From NCBI RefSeq assembly GCF_009928525.1, contig NZ_JAABOK010000008.1, positions 124,001 to 188,000 of the forward strand: DNA of 64,000 nt, read 5' to 3'. Below, in pieces: positions 25,111 to 32,716 of this stretch; within the stretch, counting starts at the first letter, position 1, and every line of letters begins with the position of its first letter. This stretch comes from Chitinophaga solisilvae (lineage in GTDB: Bacteria; Bacteroidota; Bacteroidia; Chitinophagales; Chitinophagaceae). A model generated the notes under the pieces. That model was not told the origin of the DNA and did not search any database. It was given only the letters and a program-made list of their open reading frames with translations. Both the position numbers and the translations under genes were made by a program.

Positions 25111-26077
25111 GGTCAAAAGTATTGGTGTGAATTAAATTTTTTTCTATCAGGTCCTGGTAGGTAGGCAGGTTGTTGAAGGAGAATTGCGCTCCTGCCTTCG
25201 CCAGATCGGAATAACGGATATAGTTGAAATCATATTCCGGAGGCAGGAAGGTAGGCGGCGGCAGTACGAAATTGCCGGCATCATTGTACAGGCGGCCAAA
25301 CCAGGTCTGGTCTGCAAATTTGGGATGATAGTGACGGTCTTCCTCCGCACTTTCCAGTCCGGCGTTATCGTTGCTGAGCCTGAGCGGATGTTCCGACGCG
25401 ATATAATCATCTGCTATGATTTTGCTCACAATCAGTTCCTGGTTATTTTTCAGGGCAGCGTCAGCATAACGGAAAGACATCAGGTAAGGTACTGCCAGGC
25501 CGCCCACCTGACGGTAGGCATCGAGAAACTCAAAACGCTTTTCGATTTCCCTTTTAGTGTCTATCGCTGAAATAGACACCCTGATCTCGGCTTTGTTCTG
25601 CGCGAGCTGCCTCATGATTTCCAGGGATGGTTTGGTAAATATTTTGGAGATGATGACCAGCCGGATATTGTATTCCATCAGTATGTCCGTGGCAGGTCCC
25701 AGCAGGTCCCAGGATTTTTTGGAGAGAGAACAGTCGGATACCCATCCCTGTCTTAACCAGCGTTGCTGTGACGGCAGGTTAACAATTGATTCCCGGAATT
25801 TTGCTTCATCAAACCGGTTGATGTGACGCATACCGAAGTTGAATCCTTTATTGATCCAGTATTCAGCTGCAGAGCAGTTACCATAGCAGATACTTTTGAT
25901 CGGCAGGCATCCGGAGTAAACATCTGTCATCAGGTAATCAAAAGGCAGGCCGGCGCTTTTACCACAGAGAATGTCATAGACGGGCATTTCAGCAAGGTCT
26001 TTTTCACTGATTGATTTGAGCGACGGCCGCTGGAAGGCAATGGCCCTGCTGTCATCAAAGTGCAACAAATGATTCAT
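25088..26077 (-). CDS. Radical-SAM-like protein with unusual cysteine motif
   Basis: 329 residues. Three cysteines form CX6CX3C (Cys57, Cys64, Cys68 in SGCLPIKSICYGNCSA), not the canonical CX3CX2C; another Cys38 is nearby. Downstream segments look like a radical-SAM TIM barrel: LVIISKIFTKPSLEIMRQLA, then AEIRVSISAIDTKREIEKRF and a later GGLAVPYLMSF. This supports radical SAM chemistry but not the exact family. It overlaps the oxygenase gene by 23 bases; the two-gene operon looks like a small biosynthetic or modification module. Alternative: a radical-SAM-fold protein with lost or altered cluster. Confidence 0.62.
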   Translation of the reverse strand: MNHLLHFDDSRAIAFQRPSLKSISEKDLAEMPVYDILCGKSAGLPFDYLMTDVYSGCLPIKSICYGNCSAAEYWINKGFNFGMRHINRFDEAKFRESIVNLPSQQRWLRQGWVSDCSLSKKSWDLLGPATDILMEYNIRLVIISKIFTKPSLEIMRQLAQNKAEIRVSISAIDTKREIEKRFEFLDAYRQVGGLAVPYLMSFRYADAALKNNQELIVSKIIADDYIASEHPLRLSNDNAGLESAEEDRHYHPKFADQTWFGRLYNDAGNFVLPPPTFLPPEYDFNYIRYSDLAKAGAQFSFNNLPTYQDLIEKNLIHTNTFDHANYDVK

Positions 26078-26527
26078 GTCGTTCGTTTTTAGTGATGAAG
26101 GAAAACAGGTTACAAAAACGTTAATGGCTATACGTTACAGAGAATCGGGCTTAGATTGAATCATTTAATCGATAACAATACGCTGGCAATAGGAATACTG
26201 TTAACAAATCTTTCTCTCGGGTTAATCCAGGGATCGTTAAACCGAATGTAATAAAAATAAATTGAGCCACGCAATTTTTTTTATTATCATTATGTTATCT
26301 CCAATAACAAATCAGCAATCGTCAAAACACGCTACGCATCAACATTATAGTGCCATTCACCGCTATTAAACCGCAGTCTGCCACTGATCATTCCCTTCAC
26401 CTTATCTTGTTACTATTTTTACCGGTGAAAAGAAAATCATCCTGGTATTGCATCAAAAATTTTACATTTAAAAAATCATTTCACAGAGATGATTTAATCC
26501 ATTAATCACTGTTGTAAACATTAACCC
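26078..26527. other. AT-rich divergent intergenic region
   Basis: 450 bases without a credible ORF between the radical-SAM-like gene (minus) and the methyltransferase gene (plus). It must hold both promoters, but I found no exact TTTG/TAnnTTTG pair on either strand and no strong palindrome. Confidence 0.55.
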
Positions 26528-27283
26528 ATGAACAGTACCACCAGATTTACCGGAAGAGCGGACCTTTATGCACGCTACCGGCCGGGATACCCACCGGTTG
26601 TCATCGATCATCTGCGCGAAGCTATAGGGCTGCATCCCCGGATGCTGATAGCAGATATAGGCTCTGGTACCGGTATATCTGCCGAAGTATTTCTGAAGAA
26701 CGGCAATACTGTTTATGGTGTGGAACCCAACGACGCAATGCGGGCAAAGGCAGAACTGCTGCTGCAGGATTATCCAGCTTTCAACAGCGTGAACGGACAG
26801 GCAGAAGCCACCACGCTGGAAGATAACAGCATGGATATTATCCTCGCGAGCCAGTCCTTTCACTGGTTCCGGCAGGCGGAAGCCCGCAGGGAATTCAGCC
26901 GCATTGCCCGGAAAGATGCCTACATTCTGCTGATGTGGAACATGCGTGAGATCAGCAACCCCTTTTCTGCCGCCTACGAAAATATTTTTGCCACCTACGG
27001 CACCAATTATTCCGACGATGGCCGGGATGTGACAGCGGAATCCAAAACCATTTCCTTCTTCGCCCCCTGCCCCTTTGAAAAGGTGATTTTTTCCAGCACG
27101 CAGGAGCTGACATATGAAGTGGTACGCGGCCGGCTGCTGTCTACCTCCTTTATGCCTTCAGAAGAAGATGATATCTGCGAAGAGATGATAGCAGTATTGA
27201 AAGAAAATTTTGACCGCTATGCGGAAAACGGGAAGGTAAAGCTGGATTATACGACAACATTGTATATGGCGAAAGCCCACTGA
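26528..27283 (+). CDS. Class I SAM-dependent methyltransferase
   Basis: 251 residues. The SAM-binding motif I is IADIGSGTG at ~41-49, followed by the acidic YGVEPNDAM end of strand 2 and the motif DIILASQSFHWF typical of the methyltransferase_11/25 group related to trans-aconitate methyltransferase. Substrate unknown. It is a soluble cytoplasmic enzyme. It is transcribed alone, away from the radical-SAM-like/oxygenase pair, and may or may not work with it. A family B hairpin follows the stop codon. Confidence 0.88.
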   Translation: MNSTTRFTGRADLYARYRPGYPPVVIDHLREAIGLHPRMLIADIGSGTGISAEVFLKNGNTVYGVEPNDAMRAKAELLLQDYPAFNSVNGQAEATTLEDNSMDIILASQSFHWFRQAEARREFSRIARKDAYILLMWNMREISNPFSAAYENIFATYGTNYSDDGRDVTAESKTISFFAPCPFEKVIFSSTQELTYEVVRGRLLSTSFMPSEEDDICEEMIAVLKENFDRYAENGKVKLDYTTTLYMAKAH

Positions 27284-27398
27284 AGATTTTGGAATTTTGG
27301 AATTTTTTGATGTTGGAATTTAAAATGCAGCGGATATTTTCGCGAAGTTCTCCGCTGCATTTTAAATTCCAAAATCAAAAAATCCGAAAATCGAAAAT
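27284..27398. repeat. Long inverted repeat (family B hairpin) after the methyltransferase gene
   Basis: A 32-base stem with one mismatch pairs 27303-27334 with 27351-27382; outer parts pair less well. The inner GCAGCGGA/TCCGCTGC portion matches the hairpin at 5701. It begins directly after the TGA. Confidence 0.88.
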
Positions 27399-27421
27399 AC
27401 ATCAATTAAAATCTACCACTT

Positions 27422-28969
27422 GTGAGAAAACATCTATCCCTTTTAGCCGGCATACTGTTACCGGCGGCTTTACTGGCGCAGGAGAAAATAAATATGGAGG
27501 TGATGCAGCAGATCAGGACTGAAGCCCTGGAACATTCCGGAGCAGCAGAGCTAGCGCATCAGCTGACGGATATTGCCGGGCCTCGGCTGACCAACTCTCC
27601 GGGGTATATGCGGGCAGCGAAATGGGCCGTACAAACCCTGCGGCAATGGGGACTGAACAAAGCCGCACTGGAGCCATGGGGCGTGTTTGGCAAAGGCTGG
27701 AGCACAGAACATGTGTATGCTGCCATCAAAAAACCATATTACCAGCCGCTGATTGCTTTCCCGCTGGCATGGAGCCAGGGTACCAAAGGGCTTGTTACAG
27801 GCAATGCCATCCTGCTGGATAGTATGACCATTACGGCTATTGACAGGCTGGGCAGCAACCTCCGCGGCAAAATAGTACTGCTGCATACCAAAGACACCCT
27901 GCTGAAACCTGCTCCTGCCATCTACCGGTATCCGGACAGCGTGCTGAACAGCCTGCCGGATAAATACATGGTACGGCGCGAGTCATTAACCAGGCACCTG
28001 GAAACAGCGAAGCTTACAGCCGCCGCGAAAAAACACCTGGCTACAAAAGGCGTGATCGCATTAATATCCCTGCAGGGCAACGGAAGAGACGGCACCATGG
28101 AAGTAAATGGCCATAACGGCTATGCCAAAGGTTTTGAGCTGCCTGTTCCGGAGCTGACAGTTACCAAAGAAGATTTTCTGCGCATCAGCCGCCTGCTTCG
28201 TTCATCCGTTCCCGTTAACCTGGAACTGGATATACAGAACAAGTGGTATACCGATGATCTCAACGGTTACAATGTTATCGGCGATATTACCGGTACAGAT
28301 CCGGCATTGAAAGATGAGGTGGTGATTGCAGGCGGTCACCTGGACTCCTGGCACAGCGGCACCGGCGCCACAGACAATGGAGCAGGCTGTGTTATTATGA
28401 TGGAGGCACTGAGAATACTGAAAGCCATCGGCGTACAGCCCAGGCGCACCATACGCATTGCCCTGTGGGGCGGCGAAGAACAGGGATTATACGGTTCTTT
28501 CAATTACGTCAAGAAACATTATGGCAACCCGGCAGACATGCAGCTGTTGCCGGCACAACAGCAGGTATCTGCTTACTTTAACCTGGATAACGGCTCCGGT
28601 AAGATCAGGGGTATCTACCTGCAGCAAAACGATGCCGCCGGCCCTGTATTCCGCAGCTGGTTAGCACCGTTTGCCGATCTGGGCGCCACCGGTGTTACCC
28701 GCAGCAATACCGGCAGCACCGATCACCTCCCCTTCGATGCAGTAGGTATTCCTGCATTCCAGTTTATACAGGACCCGCTGGAATATGAAACCAGAACGCA
28801 TCATACCAACATGGATACTTACGAGCACCTCTCCATGGACGATATCAAACAGGCATCTGCAGTAATGGCCGCCTTCCTGTACAATGCCGCCATGCGCGAT
28901 GAAAAGCTGCCCCGCAAGCCGCAGCCCCACGCAGAGCAGTTTGTGTTTGACCTGAACTATCCGCTGTAA
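27422..28969 (+). CDS. Secreted M28-family metallopeptidase with PA domain
   Basis: 515 residues from a GTG start at 27422; the signal peptide LSLLAGILLPAALLAQ follows directly. A protease-associated domain occupies about 120-260. The M28 zinc ligands are intact: GGHLDSWHSGTGATDNGAG (His and Asp), GGEEQGLYGS (the catalytic Glu pair), FNLDNGSGKI and TDHLPFDAVG (last His). The closest known group is carboxypeptidase Q/plasma glutamate carboxypeptidase-like aminopeptidases. It acts in the periplasm or outside and probably releases amino acids from peptides. It is a single gene. Confidence 0.92.
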   Translation: MRKHLSLLAGILLPAALLAQEKINMEVMQQIRTEALEHSGAAELAHQLTDIAGPRLTNSPGYMRAAKWAVQTLRQWGLNKAALEPWGVFGKGWSTEHVYAAIKKPYYQPLIAFPLAWSQGTKGLVTGNAILLDSMTITAIDRLGSNLRGKIVLLHTKDTLLKPAPAIYRYPDSVLNSLPDKYMVRRESLTRHLETAKLTAAAKKHLATKGVIALISLQGNGRDGTMEVNGHNGYAKGFELPVPELTVTKEDFLRISRLLRSSVPVNLELDIQNKWYTDDLNGYNVIGDITGTDPALKDEVVIAGGHLDSWHSGTGATDNGAGCVIMMEALRILKAIGVQPRRTIRIALWGGEEQGLYGSFNYVKKHYGNPADMQLLPAQQQVSAYFNLDNGSGKIRGIYLQQNDAAGPVFRSWLAPFADLGATGVTRSNTGSTDHLPFDAVGIPAFQFIQDPLEYETRTHHTNMDTYEHLSMDDIKQASAVMAAFLYNAAMRDEKLPRKPQPHAEQFVFDLNYPL

Positions 28970-29043
28970 AATTTTTGCTGTACATCATTTTCCTACGGGC
29001 CGCAGGATTCATTTATCTTGCGGCCCAAATAATATATAGCAGT

Positions 29044-29577
29044 ATGGAAAAAGAAACATTCTGGAAAATCATGGAGACAGCTTCCACGGCAGCTGAAGAA
29101 GAAAAGGCAGGAAAAATTACGCAACTGCTGACCTCCTGCTCTCTGGAAGACATAACAGACTTTGAAATTATCCTGCGGGAAGCCATCATCGAACTGGACG
29201 ATTTCAGTATCATGGGCATACTGAAAGTCATGACCGGCCGCGTAAGCGACGACGCCTACGTATACTTCCGATGCTGGCTGATCAGCCAGGGGAAAGCAGT
29301 TGTTGAAACCGCCCGCACACAGCCGGATAACCTGGCAGCGATCGTGCATGAAAATACCTATCCTGATTTCGAAGAGCTGCTGTATGTAGCGGACGATGCC
29401 TACCTGCAGAAAAGCGGCCTTACAGAAGAGGAAGCAGAAGATAACCTGCCCCGGAATGTGGCATACGAAAGAGGATTGGATTATGATTTTGAAGCGCCGC
29501 CTACAAAAGGTATTCAATGGACAGCAGATGATCTTCCCCGGCTCTATCCGAAACTCTGGGCTGTTTACAACGCTTAA
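29044..29577 (+). CDS. DUF4240 protein
   Basis: 177 residues from the ATG at 29044. It has the usual DUF4240 features: a MEKETFWKIMETA start, then VYFRCWLISQGKAVVETA, and the terminal LPRLYPKLWAVYN. The family is cytoplasmic and uncharacterised. It lacks a signal peptide or membrane segment. It is a single gene with a strong hairpin terminator after it. Confidence 0.88.
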   Translation: MEKETFWKIMETASTAAEEEKAGKITQLLTSCSLEDITDFEIILREAIIELDDFSIMGILKVMTGRVSDDAYVYFRCWLISQGKAVVETARTQPDNLAAIVHENTYPDFEELLYVADDAYLQKSGLTEEEAEDNLPRNVAYERGLDYDFEAPPTKGIQWTADDLPRLYPKLWAVYNA

Positions 29578-29598
29578 CACGCGCAAATCATTACCTGT

Positions 29599-29641
29599 GC
29601 TGGTTCTATGCCGGACAACACCTCTCCGGCAAAGAACCAGC
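29599..29641 (+). terminator. Hairpin terminator after DUF4240 gene
   Basis: GCTGGTTCT pairs with AGAACCAGC, with an inner GCCGGA/TCCGGC extension, 22 bases after the stop. No T tract follows. Confidence 0.7.
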
Positions 29642-29926
29642 TACCCCATAAATAAATAATTACTGCCGCTGATAAAAATCCCGTTTTTCAGTGAATAATC
29701 CGATGCATATTTCTATGTACATTTATCAGGTGAAAACCGATGGCGTTATGAAAAGCCTGTTTATGGAAAAGTGCCGGCTCCTGTAATGCACGTTCATCAA
29801 TAATCATCCAATAGTGGTTCCCGCCCGCATCAAGCCCGGCTGGCGTTGGCCATCATATACGATTTTGTTCCGGGAGGAACAGGAAATCCGTTCTCCCGAT
29901 TTTCTAATCTATAAACCAAATCAATT
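29642..29926. other. Leader region of the first RiPP-type precursor
   Basis: No other gene. Near its end CGGGAG (29871-29876) pairs with CTCCCG (29893-29898), extended through an inner AAC/GTT and followed by ATTTTCTAATCT. This is a terminator-like hairpin only 28 bases before the start codon and may attenuate expression. Confidence 0.5.
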
Positions 29927-30115
29927 ATGAGAAAGACCAATGAAAAAAAGCTGGTGCTGTCTAAAATTAAAATTTCCAGTCTGAGTAACCAGCCTTTGCA
30001 CTTCGGAAAGGATGCCACCATATTTGTTGGGTGTAACACACAACCCGGCGGCGGTTGTATCAGAACGCACTACAATACCTGTGGAGACTGCGTTCCTACT
30101 TTCTTTGACTGCTGA
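29927..30115 (+). CDS. RiPP-type precursor peptide 1 (KKLxLxKIKISxL leader, Cys-rich core)
   Basis: 62 residues. The leader EKKLVLSKIKISSLSNQ matches the leader type of Bacteroidota class I lanthipeptide and related natural-product precursors. The C-terminal ~28 residues contain five Cys and several Thr/Ser (GCNTQPGGGCIRTHYNTCGD), fitting a modified or disulfide-bonded core. It lacks an obvious GG cleavage site directly after the leader, although GGG lies inside the core. No LanB, LanC, transporter or radical SAM enzyme is adjacent. An S8 peptidase lies convergent. Modification enzymes would have to act in trans. Confidence 0.72.
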   Translation: MRKTNEKKLVLSKIKISSLSNQPLHFGKDATIFVGCNTQPGGGCIRTHYNTCGDCVPTFFDC

Positions 30116-30124
30116 TTCATGTAG

Positions 30125-30221
30125 TTATTTTTTTATTTGAGATTTTCTTTCTCATCAGTATCTCTTCTTAACGGTTTTGAAGGCACCCTGACGGGAAAGA
30201 AAATCTCAAATAAAAAAATAA
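30125..30221. repeat. Long inverted repeat (family B hairpin) after precursor 1
   Basis: 34-base arms (30125-30158 and 30188-30221) pair with two G-T mismatches. The arm TTTATTTGAGATTTTCTTTC is family B. It lies nine bases after the precursor stop. Confidence 0.88.
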
Positions 30222-30248
30222 TCAAATAACCTTTCTTTACGGCAGCTA

Positions 30249-30294
30249 CAAACAAAGAGAGGATGTACCTGACGGTACATCCTCTCTTTGTTTG
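30249..30294. terminator. Bidirectional-type hairpin between precursor 1 and the S8 peptidase
   Basis: A perfect 21-bp stem with a TGAC loop spans 30249-30294. It lies 37 bases beyond the stop of the minus-strand peptidase and can end both convergent transcripts. Confidence 0.82.
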
Positions 30295-30331
30295 TGCCTG
30301 TTTCTTTCCATCAACAAATATAAGAGTAACA

Positions 30332-31870
30332 TCAGTTGCCAACGGCTACGGCAGCGTTTACATAGCCCCATCCCAGTTTGGAATCCCGGTTGGGATAGTT
30401 GCTGGAAGCACGTTTCATCCTGGCAACGATGCTGTCTTTCGGATAAGAAGGATATTTACTCCATACCAGTGCCGCAATGCCAGCTGCGCTGGCAGTAGCC
30501 ACGGAAGAACCGCCTACGGTACCAGGCGCATCTCCGGTGGCAGTAGTGGTCAGCGGATTTCTGCGGTTGCCGTTTTTCTCCATGATAATGGTAAAGGCCA
30601 CCTGGCTTCCGGTATGGCAATTCTCGCAGGGCGTGGTAATGCTCTCTGTAACACCGGTTACCGCCTGTACGGCCGGCAGATACGCAGGATAAATCACACC
30701 GAGCAGTCCGCCGAAGAAAGAGTTGGTTGTACCTGCGGCGCAGAACAGCAGCTTACCTTTATTGTTCGCATAATTCACTGCGTCGGTAACCTGTCCTGAT
30801 TCGAAGATGGTGCCCATACTCATGCTGATAATTTTCACGGAAGCGTTATCGCCGCCCTGTACATAAGCATCAGCAACGCCCTGTAAAGATTCTGAAGACA
30901 GCAGCACCACATTCTCCGCCGCATGTACGGCCAGCAGGTTACAGTTGTACGCAATACCGGCGCTGTTGCCGTTTACGCCTCTGGGAGCGGCAACTACACC
31001 AGCCATTTTGGTACCATGACCACAGACATCTGCCGGCGTACCACCGGGATAGGTAACGCCTTTTTCGACAGTTCTTCCGGTGGAAGCGCCCTGGTTAAAG
31101 CTGCTGCCCAGGTTAGCCTGATCCGGACTGGTTCCGGTATCTATCACCATCACTTTTACATTGCTGCCGGTAGATTTTGTCCATGCTTGTGGAATGCTGT
31201 GCAGGGCATAGTTCCAGGATTGTTTGGCGCCGGGTGTAATATTGAGGTAATCCGTACCTGCTACCAGGGAAGTATTAGGCAGGTTGGCATCGCAGCCGAA
31301 TGATAATCCGCCGGACTCTGTGGCTGGAGAACGTTTTGCAGCCTGGCCATCATTCATATATTTTCCGTAGCCGGAAGGTTCGGCGTAACGCACCATGCCT
31401 GATGCGCGCAATGCCTTCACGGTAGCCAGCCGGCTGGCTTTTACATAAAACACAGGTAACCGGGAAGCCTCGTAGGTAATGATGTTTTTGGCATTGGCGC
31501 CGGTAACTTTTTCATTTTCTGCAATTAGATTTAGTACGGTTTGTCTGGCTGCCTGCCAGGACTGACTGCGGATGTCGATTTTATCGATCATCTCATCCAG
31601 GTTACCGGTACCCGCAGGCCGGTAGCCTACCGCCAGGATGCTGTCGCCCTGTACGAGCGCACTCCAGGCTACTTTATCGCCTACCATCTTCCAGTTGAAG
31701 CGGTCGTTCAGGCGGAGTTGTTCATTTACCAGGGCATTGATAGCAGATTTTGGGATCACTTCATTCGGGTTTTCACCGGCAGAACCGGGATTCAACGGCG
31801 TTTCCTGTCTGTTACAGGAAGAAGAGGCCACTATGAGCAGACAGGCTGCGAGTAAATAAGAAATTCTCAT
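30332..31870 (-). CDS. Lipoprotein S8 (subtilisin-like) peptidase, convergent with precursor 1
   Basis: 512 residues. The lipobox ends ASSSC (Cys19). A ~180-residue N-terminal domain, probably a propeptide, precedes the protease. Catalytic residues are Asp244 in MVIDTG, His285 in GHGTKMAG and Ser456 in GGSSVATASAAG. The segment that normally reads AAGN reads CAAGTTNSF, so the oxyanion-hole Asn is displaced or missing, and activity may be altered. Several Cys pairs (CENC, C377) suggest disulfides. It is anchored on the periplasmic or surface side. Its neighbour is a RiPP-type precursor, so leader or core processing is possible. Confidence 0.9.
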   Translation of the reverse strand: MRISYLLAACLLIVASSSCNRQETPLNPGSAGENPNEVIPKSAINALVNEQLRLNDRFNWKMVGDKVAWSALVQGDSILAVGYRPAGTGNLDEMIDKIDIRSQSWQAARQTVLNLIAENEKVTGANAKNIITYEASRLPVFYVKASRLATVKALRASGMVRYAEPSGYGKYMNDGQAAKRSPATESGGLSFGCDANLPNTSLVAGTDYLNITPGAKQSWNYALHSIPQAWTKSTGSNVKVMVIDTGTSPDQANLGSSFNQGASTGRTVEKGVTYPGGTPADVCGHGTKMAGVVAAPRGVNGNSAGIAYNCNLLAVHAAENVVLLSSESLQGVADAYVQGGDNASVKIISMSMGTIFESGQVTDAVNYANNKGKLLFCAAGTTNSFFGGLLGVIYPAYLPAVQAVTGVTESITTPCENCHTGSQVAFTIIMEKNGNRRNPLTTTATGDAPGTVGGSSVATASAAGIAALVWSKYPSYPKDSIVARMKRASSNYPNRDSKLGWGYVNAAVAVGN

Positions 31871-32349
31871 GAATAAAATTTAAGTTAACAAAGATTTGAA
31901 ATGATTACAGGAGGTTTCTCTGATCGCTTATGTTGATGGATAGTACGGGCGTCCGGGGTAATAATGACACAGCTTCCGCTCATGTGGCTTCCTGTGTCCG
32001 CATGAGTTTTTCAACCGTAGGTCCGTGCTGGTAAACCCCGGCGGTGGCAGCGTCAAAATGTAATGTCAGGAAATTTATCCGGGTTATACTGTCGGGTTAT
32101 GTGCCTGGGTTACATAGTTAACAATTTATAGACCGGCAGCACATTTTTGCAACAAAGATGACTGCCTGCATTATTAGTACTCCGAATTTAATAAACATAT
32201 TCAAACCTGCAAAAATTAAGCGCCTGAAAATAAACGTGAAACGCCGCAGGATTGCAGTAATAATCATTATTGACAGCAAAAAAAAGGAAGGCATCTGCGT
32301 TCTTCATAATTATTTTCTGTAATCCGGAACTTTTGATTATATTCATTAT
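31871..32349. other. Divergent intergenic region without a gene
   Basis: About 480 bases between the minus-strand S8 peptidase and the small plus-strand ORF at 32350. No ORF with credible start and codon use, no strong hairpin and no exact promoter pair were found. Confidence 0.5.
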
Positions 32350-32559
32350 ATGTCTAAAGTCAAAGATGTAATAGTAACCCTCTCCCGGAAACATCCTGAA
32401 ACCGGAGAACCGGCGCCTGCGGGCCTTACCTATGTTATAGGCGTGCTCGGGCATAAAAAAGGCTGGTATGAGATCCACACTGAAGAACTGAATAAACTGA
32501 AGAACGAAGACCTCCAAAAAGCGCTGTATAACATGCTGCATCCTCAGACGCATCACTAA
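32350..32559 (+). CDS. Small conserved-looking cytoplasmic protein, unknown function
   Basis: 69 residues, no signal or membrane segment. It contains a Lys/Glu-rich start (MSKVKDVIVTLSRKHPETG), a Gly/Leu beta-like middle (GLTYVIGVLGHKKGWYEI) and a short helix ending in His-rich HPQTHH. I do not recognise a family. Length and codon use fit a real gene, and no larger ORF overlaps it. Neighbours give no clue. Confidence 0.6.
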   Translation: MSKVKDVIVTLSRKHPETGEPAPAGLTYVIGVLGHKKGWYEIHTEELNKLKNEDLQKALYNMLHPQTHH

Positions 32560-32716
32560 CAGTAAATGAAGTCCTGCACATGTGTTATGTTTTCTGGTAA
32601 TTACCGGCTGTCAACCGCATCAACCAATATTTAAATACTGACTGTCATGCTGCCTCAGCACGACACCTGTTTCCATTCTCATTTTCTTTATCCGAAAAAC
32701 AATTACGATTATTACT

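Noticed and set aside
24421..27283. RiPP gene cluster around the radical-SAM-like gene
   Set aside because: No short precursor with a leader motif was found next to the pair; the two precursors lie several kilobases away on other transcripts.
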